A DNA stretch of 64,000 nucleotides, from contig NZ_FVZF01000013.1 in assembly GCF_900168265.1 (NCBI RefSeq), forward strand, positions 24,415 through 88,414, written 5' to 3'. The translations under genes and the position numbers were made by a program. Shown piece by piece: positions 1 through 7,946 of the stretch (its first letter is position 1; every line of letters begins with the position of its first letter). Below the pieces are notes generated by a model. The model was given only the letters and a program-made list of their open reading frames with translations, was not told the origin of the DNA and made no database searches. This stretch comes from Salegentibacter salarius. Lineage in GTDB: Bacteria; Bacteroidota; Bacteroidia; Flavobacteriales; Flavobacteriaceae.

Positions 1-658
1 TCTCTGCTTCTTTCATTGCCCATTCTAATTCGGGATAAGATGCGCCTATTTGATCTTCGTCTGTGCGGGTATCGCCAAAAAGTCCGTCGGTTGGTGCTGC
101 GGTTACGATCTCCTCGGTTATTCCCAGAAATTTAGCAATTTCATAGACTTCCGTTTTCATAAGGTCGGCAATTGGGCTTAAGTCTACGCCGCCATCTCCA
201 TATTTAGTATAAAATCCCACGCCAAAATCTTCTACTTTATTACCGGTGCCAGCTACAAGGTAACTATGCAAACCGGCAAAATAATACAGCGTAGACATTC
301 TTAATCTAGCCCTTGTATTTGCTAAAGTAAGGTCTAAAGCTTCAGAAGCTTCCACATTTGGAACTGCCTTTTTAAAATTGTCGAAGACCGGTGTTAAGTT
401 AACTTCCAGGTTGCTTACATTGGCATAATGAGTTTTTAACCAGGCAATATGCTGTTGGGCCCTGGTTACCTGATCTGTGTGCTGGTGAATTGGCATTTCA
501 AGGCAAAGTGTGCGCAAACCGGTTTTTGCACAAAGTGCTGAAGTTACTGCAGAGTCAATCCCGCCACTAATTCCGAGTACAAAACCGTTCATTCCTGCAT
601 TTGTAGCGTAGTCTTTTAACCAGTTAACTATATGGTCTACCACTTTTTCAGTTTGCAT
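1..658 (-). CDS. nadE: NH3-dependent NAD+ synthetase, 3' end cut by window edge
   Basis: NadE makes NAD+ from nicotinate adenine dinucleotide, ATP and ammonia in the cytoplasm. Translating the minus strand from the ATG at 658-656 gives about 219 residues without a stop. The PP-loop ATPase motif SGGIDS lies at residues 31-36. Further in are the conserved segments TLANTRARLRMS and GTGNKVEDFGVGFYTKYGDGGVDLSPI, given here in part, which are typical of NAD synthetase. No glutaminase domain precedes the synthetase domain, so this is the short ammonia-type form. The family is usually around 260-275 residues, so roughly 40-55 C-terminal residues lie outside the window. It diverges from gldB, a neighbourhood I recall from other flavobacteria. 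Identification is secure; the gene is partial only because of the window boundary. Confidence 0.95.
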   Translation of the reverse strand, partial: MQTEKVVDHIVNWLKDYATNAGMNGFVLGISGGIDSAVTSALCAKTGLRTLCLEMPIHQHTDQVTRAQQHIAWLKTHYANVSNLEVNLTPVFDNFKKAVPNVEASEALDLTLANTRARLRMSTLYYFAGLHSYLVAGTGNKVEDFGVGFYTKYGDGGVDLSPIADLMKTEVYEIAKFLGITEEIVTAAPTDGLFGDTRTDEDQIGASYPELEWAMKEAE

Positions 659-662
659 AATT

Positions 663-694
663 TTGGGTGATTAAGTTTGTAAATAATACCTTTG
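663..694 (+). promoter_or_regulatory. Probable promoter of gldB-gldC
   Basis: A -33 TTG at 663-665 is followed after 21 bases by TACCTTTG at 687-694. This fits the flavobacterial TTG-N17-23-TAnnTTTG promoter. The gldB start codon is about 70 bases downstream. Confidence 0.55.
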
Positions 695-698
695 CACA

Positions 699-706
699 CA
701 AATCTA
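699..706 (-). promoter_or_regulatory. Candidate -7 element for nadE
   Basis: On the minus strand this reads TAGATTTG, matching the Bacteroidota -7 consensus TAnnTTTG, about 40 bases before the nadE start. No clear -33 TTG was found at the usual distance, so support is the -7 box alone. It lies back to back with the gldB promoter. Confidence 0.4.
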
Positions 707-763
707 CTATTTAAACATAATTATTAAAAGGGTAGGGCGTTAAAGCCTTCATAAAGAATCCCT

Positions 764-1723
764 ATGTGTAAGAAAATAATTTTCCTATTCTGTATTATCG
801 CTTTTGTTTCCTGTAACGAGGAAGCCGAAATTGAAAAGGAGATCGCTGAGGTGCCGGTAGATTTTGAAGTGGTGCGTTTTGATAGGCAATTTGCCGAAGC
901 TAAACCAGAAGATATTCCGGAGCTAAAACAGGAATATCCATTTTTGTTTCCGCAGCAATTTTCAGATAGTGTTTGGATAGAGAAACTAAATGACACTATT
1001 CAGCAGGAAATAGATAGAGAAGTTGGTAAAGCTTTTCCTTCTTTTGAAAATAAAAAAGCAGAACTCCACAGCCTTTTTCAGCATATAAAATATTATTTCC
1101 CACAATTTGAAGCGCCAAAAGTATTTACGGTAACTTCTGAAGTTGATTATAAAAATAAGGTGATTCTTCAGGATGATTATTTATTCATTTCCCTGGATAC
1201 CTATTTAGGAGAAGATCATCATTTCTATATTGGAATCCAGGAATTCCTAAAGAAGAATTTTAAGAAGGAGCAGATACTTCCGGATGTTGCCAATGCATAT
1301 GCCGAAAAATATGTGGAAAGACCCGAGTCAAGAACTTTTCTAGCGCATTTGGTTTACTACGGAAAACTATTATACTTAAAAGATAGGTTTATTCCTGAAG
1401 TACCTGATGCAGAAAAGATAGGTTATACCGAAGAAGAATTCACCTGGGCGCAAAATAACGAAGCTCAGATATGGCGGTATTTTGTAGAAAATGAATTGTT
1501 TTTTGATACCGATACCGAACTTTATTCGCGATTTCTATATCCTGCACCTTTTTCAAAATTCTATTTGCAGTTAGATGCCGATTCTCCGGCAATGCTGGGG
1601 CAATATATAGGATGGCAGATTGTGCATAGCTATATGGATAAAACCGATGCATCTTTAGAGGAAATGATAGCAACAGATGCCGAAACAATATTTAATAAAG
1701 CCAATTTTAAACCAAGAAAGTAA
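764..1723 (+). CDS. gldB: Gliding motility lipoprotein GldB
   Basis: GldB is a membrane lipoprotein required for flavobacterial gliding. In Flavobacterium johnsoniae it is one of the gld proteins associated with the gliding/T9SS apparatus. The 319-residue product starts with a short lipoprotein signal ending in VSC, with the lipid-accepting Cys at residue 17. The mature part is acidic at the start (NEEAEIEKE). It continues with the sequence block VDFEVVRFDRQF and a C-terminal block containing MLGQYIGWQIVHSYM, both typical of GldB. Length matches the family. The gene overlaps gldC by one base (TAATG), so the two are co-transcribed and probably translationally coupled. The family has distant similarity to zinc peptidase-like folds, but I see no basis to claim enzymatic activity. 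Confidence 0.93.
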   Translation: MCKKIIFLFCIIAFVSCNEEAEIEKEIAEVPVDFEVVRFDRQFAEAKPEDIPELKQEYPFLFPQQFSDSVWIEKLNDTIQQEIDREVGKAFPSFENKKAELHSLFQHIKYYFPQFEAPKVFTVTSEVDYKNKVILQDDYLFISLDTYLGEDHHFYIGIQEFLKKNFKKEQILPDVANAYAEKYVERPESRTFLAHLVYYGKLLYLKDRFIPEVPDAEKIGYTEEEFTWAQNNEAQIWRYFVENELFFDTDTELYSRFLYPAPFSKFYLQLDADSPAMLGQYIGWQIVHSYMDKTDASLEEMIATDAETIFNKANFKPRK

Positions 1724-2061
1724 TGTCAGAATTTAAAAAATCAGAAATAAATATTGAAGTGGTAACCGATGAAAATCGAGTACCAGAAGAGATTACCTGG
1801 AGCGCTGAAGACGGAAATGTTTATAAGGAAGATGCCAAGGCTTTAATGCTTTCGGTTTGGGATAGCAAATCCCAGGAAACCTTACGAATAGATCTTTGGA
1901 CTAAAGATATGCCGGTAGATGAAATGAAGAAATTCTTTCACCAAACGCTTGTTTCTATGAGCGATACTTTTAACCGTGCAACACAGGATGAAAAAATGAC
2001 CGCGACAATGAAAGACTTTTGCGATTATTTTGCTGAGAAATTAGAAATTACTCAAAAATAA
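1723..2061 (+). CDS. gldC: Gliding motility protein GldC
   Basis: GldC is a small protein that accompanies GldB. In F. johnsoniae its loss only partly impairs gliding. The 112-residue product has no signal peptide or membrane segment, consistent with a cytoplasmic location. Recognisable family features are the N-terminal IEVVTDENRVPEEITWSAED stretch and the central block containing LWTKDMPVDEMKKFF. Its start codon overlaps the gldB stop by one base. The length is that expected for the family. After its stop there is a gap of about 80 bases without a convincing terminator. Confidence 0.93.
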   Translation: MSEFKKSEINIEVVTDENRVPEEITWSAEDGNVYKEDAKALMLSVWDSKSQETLRIDLWTKDMPVDEMKKFFHQTLVSMSDTFNRATQDEKMTATMKDFCDYFAEKLEITQK

Positions 2062-2139
2062 CTACCTTGGGTAAGTTCACGGGACATGCATAGGAAAAAA
2101 ATTTAATTTAGAAACAGAATATTAAATCTCGATTATCGA

Positions 2140-2505
2140 GTGGAGAAACTCATCTTTGTTTATAACGCGTTTTCCGGAACACATAATGCTGTTCTGGATG
2201 CGCTGCATAAAATTGTAAGTCCCAAATCTTATGCTTGCAATCTTTGCAAACTTACCTACGGAACTTTTTCTGAAAACTCACAGTGGAAAGAATTTCGGCA
2301 AAAGTCTGATGTAGAAATGGATTTCCTGCATATAGATGAATTCCGAAAGAAGTATGCTTCTAAGTTTAGCTATAAATATACATTCCCAATCGTTTTGTGG
2401 GAAGACGAAGCTGAAATGGGTATTTTTATCCCTACTGAAGAACTGGAACGAGTTCCAAATACTGAAGCTTTAATTTTCCTTATTGAAGAACGGCTTAAAA
2501 TTTAG
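2140..2505 (+). CDS. Small conserved-looking hypothetical protein
   Basis: I do not recognise a named family. The 121-residue product begins at a GTG (2140-2142) and shows [20 protein letters not shown] at its N-terminus. A CNLCKL sequence with two cysteines follows near residue 35, and the C-terminal half is acidic. There is no signal peptide or membrane helix, so it is probably cytoplasmic. The CxxC could bind a metal or be redox-active, but this is speculation. It follows gldC after about 80 bases in the same direction and ends in a four-base convergent overlap with engB (TTAG serves both stops). Codon use looks like its neighbours, which argues for a real gene. Confidence 0.7.
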   Translation: MEKLIFVYNAFSGTHNAVLDALHKIVSPKSYACNLCKLTYGTFSENSQWKEFRQKSDVEMDFLHIDEFRKKYASKFSYKYTFPIVLWEDEAEMGIFIPTEELERVPNTEALIFLIEERLKI

Positions 2506-3119
2506 CCAGCCGAATTATTAGATCTTAATTCGTTATTAATAGCATCAATATAGTCCAGGATTTCATCCTGTCCTAGTTTAGAGGTAGCCGAGCTAACAAA
2601 AAACTCTGGCATCTCTTCCCAGATTTCCAGCATTTTGTCCTGGTAATTATTAATGTTTTTTTCAAGCATCTTCGGCTTTAGCTTGTCGGCTTTGGTGAAA
2701 ATAATGCAGAATGGAACCTGGTGATCACCAAGCCATTGCATAAATTCCATATCTATGGGCTGCGGCTCGTGCCTGCTGTCTATAAGAACAAAAGCGCAAA
2801 TCATTTGTTTGCGTTTGTCAAAATAAGCGGTAATAAATTTCTGAAAAGTACGCTTTGTAGATTTAGAAACCTTGGCATATCCATAACCCGGCAAGTCTAC
2901 AAGATGCCAGTCCTTATTGATCAAAAAATGATTAATAAGCTGGGTTTTTCCTGGTTTAGCTGAGGTTTTTGCCAGTGTCTTTCTATCGGTAAGCATATTT
3001 ATTAAGGAAGACTTCCCTACATTACTGCGACCAATAAAAGCGTATTCGGGCAGTTTGCTATCGGGGCATTTGTCTACTCGGGTATTGCTTACAACAAATT
3101 CTGCCGACTTGATTTTCAT
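2502..3119 (-). CDS. engB: Ribosome biogenesis GTP-binding protein EngB (YihA/YsxC)
   Basis: EngB is a TrmE-Era-EngA-like GTPase needed for assembly of the large ribosomal subunit. The 205-residue protein shows the full set of G motifs. G1 is GRSNVGKS at residues 30-37, G3 is DLPGYG, and G4 is TKAD. The [11 protein letters not shown] sequence typical of the EngB switch region lies between G1 and G3. The length fits the family, which is a single G domain with no extra domain. It is transcribed toward the gldBC unit and overlaps the preceding unknown gene by four bases at the stops. An unrelated alpha/beta hydrolase lies 66 bases upstream on the same strand and may share a transcript. Confidence 0.96.
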   Translation of the reverse strand: MKIKSAEFVVSNTRVDKCPDSKLPEYAFIGRSNVGKSSLINMLTDRKTLAKTSAKPGKTQLINHFLINKDWHLVDLPGYGYAKVSKSTKRTFQKFITAYFDKRKQMICAFVLIDSRHEPQPIDMEFMQWLGDHQVPFCIIFTKADKLKPKMLEKNINNYQDKMLEIWEEMPEFFVSSATSKLGQDEILDYIDAINNELRSNNSAG

Positions 3120-3185
3120 CTTAAAATGTTTAAAAATTGATTTTTGAAATAGACCTGAATGAAGTTCTATTAGCCTTAAATAGGT

Positions 3186-3953
3186 TTATTTAAAATTTCG
3201 TTTTTGCAACCAGTCGTGAAGTAGTTCATTAAAGCGTACCGGGTGTTCCATCATAGCAGCGTGGCCGCATTTGTCTACCCAGTAAAGATCTGCATCCGGG
3301 AGCAGACGCTGAAAATCTTCAGCTACTTCTGGCGGGGTTACATTATCGTCTTTTCCCCAAATAATACAGGTTGGGGTTTTCATTTTAGGTAGATCTTTGG
3401 CCATATTATGTCTAATGGCACTTTTAGCAATAGCAAGGGTTTTTACCAGTTTATTACGATCGCTTACCGTTTCATAAACATCGTCTACCACTTCTTTGGT
3501 GGCAACTTCAGGATCGTAAAAAACATCCTGGGCTTTTTTCTTGATAAATTCGTAGTCTCCACGGCGCGGATAGCTCTCGCCCATAGAATTTTCGTAAAGT
3601 CCCGAACTTCCTGTAATTACCAGGGCCTCTACCATTTCAGGATATAATTTTGTGGCTAATAAAGCAATATGTCCGCCTAGGGAATTACCTAGCAGGATCA
3701 CTTTATCGTAACCTTTAAAATCTATAAATTCTTTTAAATATTTAGCAAAAGTCTGTACGCTGGTTTTAAGTAGCGACATGGAATACAAAGGAAGTTCAGG
3801 AATAACCACTTTATAACCATGTTTCGGAAAATATTCGGTAACCCCATCAAAATTACTTAAACCGCCCATAAGTCCGTGTAAAATAACTATCGGGGTTCCT
3901 TCTCCTTGCTCCAGGTACGTAAACTTTCCCTCTTGCCTTAAATTATCTTTCAT
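3186..3953 (-). CDS. Alpha/beta hydrolase
   Basis: This is a single-domain alpha/beta-fold hydrolase of 255 residues, probably cytoplasmic because no signal is visible. The oxyanion region HGLMGG lies near residue 26. The nucleophile elbow is GNSLGG, whose Ser is the likely catalytic residue. The catalytic acid is probably the Asp in WGKDDNVTPP, and the catalytic His is in CGHAAMMEHP near the C-terminus. The arrangement resembles meta-cleavage-product hydrolases and many uncharacterised esterases, so the substrate cannot be named. It lies upstream of engB on the same strand. Confidence 0.85.
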   Translation of the reverse strand: MKDNLRQEGKFTYLEQGEGTPIVILHGLMGGLSNFDGVTEYFPKHGYKVVIPELPLYSMSLLKTSVQTFAKYLKEFIDFKGYDKVILLGNSLGGHIALLATKLYPEMVEALVITGSSGLYENSMGESYPRRGDYEFIKKKAQDVFYDPEVATKEVVDDVYETVSDRNKLVKTLAIAKSAIRHNMAKDLPKMKTPTCIIWGKDDNVTPPEVAEDFQRLLPDADLYWVDKCGHAAMMEHPVRFNELLHDWLQKRNFK

Positions 3954-3978
3954 TGATTGGCTTTGCGGTTAGCAATCG

Positions 3979-3986
3979 CAAATATA
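3979..3986 (-). promoter_or_regulatory. Candidate -7 element for the alpha/beta hydrolase
   Basis: On the minus strand this reads TATATTTG, a perfect TAnnTTTG match about 25 bases before the hydrolase ATG. No -33 TTG is visible at canonical spacing. The rest of 3987-4150 is AT-rich and holds nothing else I can identify. Confidence 0.4.
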
Positions 3987-4149
3987 GCGATTTCATTACA
4001 AGTATAATCATTTTTAAGAAATAGCAAAGCCATTTAGGAATTGCATTTCTTCTACATTTTTAAAAATTTTTAACAGGAAAATCACAATAAAAACCAAGAC
4101 TCTGAAACCTAAATGAATAGCGCTATTTGATAGTCTTTCAGCTAAATAC

Positions 4150-4200
4150 AGTGGAGAAACTTATCAACAAAGTGGTAGAAAGTGGTAAAATGTGGTAATT
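4150..4200 (+). promoter_or_regulatory. Probable MraZ operator: 10-bp-periodic GTGG repeats
   Basis: Three consecutive 10-base units begin at 4171, 4181 and 4191. Each carries GTGGTA (GTGG at 4172, 4182 and 4192). An outlying GTGG lies at 4151, two helical turns upstream. MraZ is known to bind short GTGG/TGGG direct repeats with 10-bp spacing in front of its own operon in several bacteria. The array ends 8 bases before the TATATTTG -7 box, so a bound MraZ ring would cover the -33 region. A further AGTGGTAA straddles the GTG start codon at 4233-4240. Confidence 0.75.
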
Positions 4201-4207
4201 TTTTCAA

Positions 4208-4215
4208 TATATTTG
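4208..4215 (+). promoter_or_regulatory. Candidate -7 element of the dcw operon promoter
   Basis: TATATTTG is a perfect match to TAnnTTTG, 18 bases before the mraZ GTG. The expected -33 position falls inside the GTGG repeat array, and no clear TTG is present there. Promoter strength may therefore be tuned by MraZ binding. Confidence 0.55.
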
Positions 4216-4233
4216 ACTCTATAAAGTATAGAA

Positions 4234-4701
4234 GTGGTAAACCTCATTGGAACATACGAATGTAAAGCAGATGCCAAGGGCCGGTTAATGGTTCCTTCGG
4301 CATTAAAAAAGCAGCTTGCGCCTATGTTGCAGGATGGTTTTGTGTTAAAACGTTCGGTTTTTCAGCCTTGTTTGGAGTTGTATCCAATGCAGGAATGGAA
4401 TGTTTTAATGGAGAAAATTAACGGGTTGAACCGCTTCAAAAAGAAGAATAACGATTTTATTAGAAGGTTTACTGCCGGTGTGAAGATGGTAGAAGTGGAT
4501 TCTAACGGTAGGCTTTTAATTCCAAAAGATCTTGTGGGATTCGCCGGGATCAACAAAGAGATCGTACTTTCTTCTGCAGTAAATATTATTGAGATCTGGG
4601 ATAAAGATAAATACGAAAACACCATTGGCGAGATTTCAGATGATTTTGCTGAATTAGCTGAAGAAGTAATGGGAAACGATGATTTAGATGCAATATCATA
4701 A
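4234..4701 (+). CDS. mraZ: Transcriptional regulator / division protein MraZ
   Basis: MraZ is a ring-forming DNA-binding protein of the SpoVT-AbrB fold that autoregulates the dcw cluster. The 155-residue protein begins at a GTG and starts VNLIGTYECKADAKGR. Two AbrB-like halves are visible. The first has DAKGRLMVPSALKK (about residues 12-26), and the second has DSNGRLLIPKDLVGFAG (about residues 88-105). Each carries the conserved (D)xxGR-(L)xxP core. It is first in the cluster, as in most bacteria, and its 3' end overlaps rsmH by 14 bases. The upstream GTGG repeats are the likely binding site. Confidence 0.95.
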   Translation: MVNLIGTYECKADAKGRLMVPSALKKQLAPMLQDGFVLKRSVFQPCLELYPMQEWNVLMEKINGLNRFKKKNNDFIRRFTAGVKMVEVDSNGRLLIPKDLVGFAGINKEIVLSSAVNIIEIWDKDKYENTIGEISDDFAELAEEVMGNDDLDAIS

Positions 4702-5584
4702 TCCGGTATTATTAAAAGAGTCTGTAGACGGCCTTAATATTAAGGAAGATGGCGTGTATGTAGATGTTACGTTTGGTGGTGGTGGTCATTCCCGCGAAAT
4801 TTTAAGCAGGCTTGGTCCTAACGGAAAACTTTTTGGTTTTGATCAGGATAAAGATGCCTTGCAGAATACCATTGAAGACCCGCGGTTTACGCTAATTCAC
4901 GAAAATTTCAAATTCATAAAGCGATTTTTGAGGTTTTACGGAATTAAGAAAGTCGATGGGATTTTAGGTGATTTTGGGGTTTCCTCACATCAATTCAACG
5001 AAGCAGAAAGAGGTTTTTCTACTCGGTTTGACGCGCGTTTAGACATGCGAATGAATCAGGGAAGTAAGTTGAGTGCTTATGAGGTGATCAATGAATATGG
5101 AGAAGAGCAGCTTAAAAAGTTGTTTTACGAGTATGCTGATTTGAAAAATGCGCCGAAGCTTGCCCGGCTTATTGTGGATGCAAGAAAGGAAAAGCCGATA
5201 GAAAGCAGCGAACAATTAAACGATTTGCTGAAGCCACATTTATTTAAAGGTAAAGAGAATAAAATACTGGCGCAGATCTACCAGGCAATTCGAATTGAGG
5301 TAAACCAGGAGATCGAGGTTTTAAAAGATTTTTTAAGACAAACCGAAGAGCTAGTGGTAAAAAATGGGAGAATCAGTCTTATTTCTTATCACTCTTTAGA
5401 AGATAGGTTGGTGAAGCGATACATAAGAAGTGGTTTGTTTGAGGGAGAGCCCGAAAAAGATTTCTATGGAAATATTTCGGTGCCTTTCAAAAAAGTAGGA
5501 GGACTTATAGTGCCTTCGGCTGAAGAAATTAAAGAAAATAATAGGGCGAGAAGTGCCAAGTTAAGAGTGGCGAAGAAACTATAG
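4688..5584 (+). CDS. rsmH: 16S rRNA (cytosine(1402)-N(4))-methyltransferase
   Basis: RsmH (MraW) methylates N4 of C1402 in the 16S rRNA decoding centre using S-adenosylmethionine. The 298-residue protein has HNPVLLKESVDGL at its N-terminus and the SAM-binding loop DVTFGGGGHSREIL near residues 25-38. The family block GILGDFGVSSHQFNEAERGFS and the C-terminal SYHSLEDRLVKR are also present. Length fits the family. The start overlaps the end of mraZ by 14 bases, which fixes the start and suggests translational coupling. Its stop codon lies inside a perfect 10-bp inverted repeat. Confidence 0.97.
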   Translation: MQYHNPVLLKESVDGLNIKEDGVYVDVTFGGGGHSREILSRLGPNGKLFGFDQDKDALQNTIEDPRFTLIHENFKFIKRFLRFYGIKKVDGILGDFGVSSHQFNEAERGFSTRFDARLDMRMNQGSKLSAYEVINEYGEEQLKKLFYEYADLKNAPKLARLIVDARKEKPIESSEQLNDLLKPHLFKGKENKILAQIYQAIRIEVNQEIEVLKDFLRQTEELVVKNGRISLISYHSLEDRLVKRYIRSGLFEGEPEKDFYGNISVPFKKVGGLIVPSAEEIKENNRARSAKLRVAKKL

Positions 5585-5601
5585 TTTTTTTAAAACTATA
5601 G
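5579..5601. repeat. Perfect 10-bp inverted repeat spanning the rsmH stop
   Basis: CTATAGTTTT at 5579-5588 is the exact reverse complement of AAAACTATAG at 5592-5601, with a three-base TTT loop. The stem is AT-rich and has no following T-run, so it is not an obvious terminator. It could be an mRNA-processing or stability hairpin between rsmH and the ftsL-like gene. Confidence 0.6.
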
Positions 5602-5636
5602 ATGAATTCTCGCCATAAGGTTGAAGTTAGAAAGAG

Positions 5637-5954
5637 ATGAGGAAAGGTTTTTACAACATACTACGTGCTAATTTTCTTATTAGCAGGGATGCGGTAAACA
5701 ACTGGCGCTTTATAGTCTTTTGTACGCTACTCGCTATAATTATGATTGCGAGTTCCCATAGTGCAGAGCGTAAGGTGCATAAAATAGCAAAACTTCATAC
5801 AGAAGTAAGGGAGTTAAAAAGTGAATTTGTAGATCGTCGTTCCGCATTAATGCGAATAAAAATGGAATCTACAATTACCCAAAAAATGAAAGGTCGTGGA
5901 ATTCTTCCTTCCGAGAATCCGCCGTATAAAATTAAAGTGAAGATAAAGGAGTAA
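5637..5954 (+). CDS. ftsL: FtsL-like cell division protein
   Basis: This small bitopic membrane protein of 105 residues sits between rsmH and ftsI, which is the position of ftsL. It has a cytoplasmic N-terminus, one transmembrane helix at about residues 23-40 (WRFIVFCTLLAIIMIASS), and a short coiled-coil-like segment with heptad-spaced hydrophobics (residues 48-75). This is the FtsL layout. FtsL works in the FtsQLB complex that activates FtsWI. Primary sequence conservation in this family is low, so the assignment rests mainly on position and topology. The stop is directly followed by the ftsI ATG. Confidence 0.85.
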   Translation: MRKGFYNILRANFLISRDAVNNWRFIVFCTLLAIIMIASSHSAERKVHKIAKLHTEVRELKSEFVDRRSALMRIKMESTITQKMKGRGILPSENPPYKIKVKIKE

Positions 5955-7946
5955 ATGGCTACATCAGAAAAAGGCATATTAAATAGATTATACGTGGTTG
6001 CGGCCTGTATGTTCATTTTTGCTGTTGGGGTAGGTGTGAAGCTGCTCGATATTCAGTTTGTGGAGGGAGATTATTATAGAAATCTTGCCGAAGAACGTAC
6101 TGTGCGAAGCTTTAAAATTCCTGCCAGCCGTGGAAACCTTTACGATGTCAACGGAAATCTTTTGGCAACTTCAGTCCCTAAATACGATATAAGATTTGAT
6201 GCGGTTACTGTTTCAGATAAAAACTTCCAGGAGAATATAGTGCCGCTTTCCAATAACCTAACCGAAATGTTTGGTAAGTCGGCTGCATATTGGTCTCAAC
6301 GTTTAAGACAGGCAAGAGCTAATGGGCAACGTTATCTCCCCATTGCGCAAAATCTTGGTTATTCAGAATATATGAAAGTTAAAAGCTTTCCTATGTTCAA
6401 TTTAGGTGCATATAGAGGCGGTATTATTGTAGAGCAAAGAACTGTTCGGGAACATCCGCTTGGAAAAATGGGGGAAAGAACGGTTGGCTACGAGCGGCAG
6501 GATGAAAACGGCTATTTTACCCGTGTAGGTCTTGAAGGCGCCTTTAGCTCTTATTTAAGGGGAACCGATGGGCGTAGGTTAAAACAAAAAATAGCCAAAG
6601 GCCAGTGGAAGCCAATTAGTGATAATAACGAGGTGGAACCTAAAGATGGTTACGATGTGATTTCTACTATAGATGTCAATATTCAGGATATTGCACACCA
6701 TGCTTTATTAAAACAACTCGAGTATTTTGAGGCAGATCATGGTACCGTGGTGGTTATGGAAACCAAAACCGGCGAGATCAAAGCGATGTCTAATCTTGGG
6801 CGTACAGAAGCCGGAACTTATTTCGAAAAAAGAAACTACGCGGTTTACGAATCTAGTGAGCCGGGATCTACGTTTAAATTAATGGCGATGACCGCCGCCC
6901 TGGAAGATAATGTGATAGATACCAGTTCGGTAATCGATACCGAAAATGGTGTGGTGAGATATTACGGAAGACCGGTTAGGGATTCCCGTCGTGGAGGTTA
7001 CGGTAAAATTTCGGCAGCACGTGCTTTCGAAGTTTCTTCTAATACTGCTTTCACTAAAATTATTACTGAAGGTTATAAAAATAATCCTTCCAAATTTGTT
7101 GATCGCTTATACGATATGGGGCTTAATAGTAAAATAGGCCTGGATATAAAAGGAGAAGGCTCACCACGAATTCCGCATCCAAAAGATAAAAACTGGAATG
7201 GATTGAGTTTGCCGTGGATGGCCTTTGGCTACGGAGTTTCCTTAACGCCACTTCAAACACTTAATTTCTACAATGCCATCGCCAATAATGGCGAAATGGT
7301 AAAACCGAGATTTATAAAGGAAGTCAAGGAATGGGATAAAAGTATTTTAAAGGTTGAACGTGAGGTGATGAATCCTAGAATTTGTTCTCCTGAAACCGCT
7401 AAAAAACTTCAAAATATGATGCAGCATACCGTAGAAAGAGGTACTGCAGCAAATATTTATACCCCAAATTTTTCTATGGCCGGAAAAACAGGAACCTGCC
7501 AGGTTGAATACTGGATAGAGCCGGGAAGATACATTTCTTCTTTCGCCGGATATTTTCCTGCCGAAAATCCTAAATATTCGTGCATTGTGATTATTCACAA
7601 GCCAAATAAAAGAAAAGGTTATTACGGGAATATTGTTGCTGCACCGGTTTTTAAACAAATCGCCCAAAAGATCTATACCGACACTCCGGTTATGGATATC
7701 CTGCCGTCACTTGATATTAAAAATGATAAGGTAGTAGAGGATTTTGAAGCTTATTATGCAAGTTTCGAAAATGAAAAGCTAATAATGCCAGATGTAACCG
7801 GAATGCCTGCAATGGATGCTGTTTCTCTTTTAGAAAACCTTGGTTTAAAAGTGAATTTTAATGGAACCGGAAGAGTTAGAGCGCAATCAATATCTGCAGG
7901 ACAGAAAATAAAAACTAACCAACAAGTAAATTTAAATATAAGTTGA
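5955..7946 (+). CDS. ftsI: Penicillin-binding protein FtsI / PBP3 with C-terminal PASTA domain
   Basis: FtsI is the division-specific peptidoglycan D,D-transpeptidase. It has an N-terminal transmembrane anchor (residues 12-30), a PBP dimerisation region containing SRGNLYDVNGNLLATS, and then the transpeptidase domain. The active-site motifs are STFK with Ser305, SSN at 361-363 and KTG at 511-513. A single PASTA domain closes the protein (about residues 610-663, starting MPDVTGMPAMDAV). At 663 residues it matches Bacteroidota homologues. The ATG follows the ftsL stop with no gap, and its TGA overlaps the TTG start of murE, so these genes form one tightly coupled transcript. Confidence 0.96.
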   Translation: MATSEKGILNRLYVVAACMFIFAVGVGVKLLDIQFVEGDYYRNLAEERTVRSFKIPASRGNLYDVNGNLLATSVPKYDIRFDAVTVSDKNFQENIVPLSNNLTEMFGKSAAYWSQRLRQARANGQRYLPIAQNLGYSEYMKVKSFPMFNLGAYRGGIIVEQRTVREHPLGKMGERTVGYERQDENGYFTRVGLEGAFSSYLRGTDGRRLKQKIAKGQWKPISDNNEVEPKDGYDVISTIDVNIQDIAHHALLKQLEYFEADHGTVVVMETKTGEIKAMSNLGRTEAGTYFEKRNYAVYESSEPGSTFKLMAMTAALEDNVIDTSSVIDTENGVVRYYGRPVRDSRRGGYGKISAARAFEVSSNTAFTKIITEGYKNNPSKFVDRLYDMGLNSKIGLDIKGEGSPRIPHPKDKNWNGLSLPWMAFGYGVSLTPLQTLNFYNAIANNGEMVKPRFIKEVKEWDKSILKVEREVMNPRICSPETAKKLQNMMQHTVERGTAANIYTPNFSMAGKTGTCQVEYWIEPGRYISSFAGYFPAENPKYSCIVIIHKPNKRKGYYGNIVAAPVFKQIAQKIYTDTPVMDILPSLDIKNDKVVEDFEAYYASFENEKLIMPDVTGMPAMDAVSLLENLGLKVNFNGTGRVRAQSISAGQKIKTNQQVNLNIS

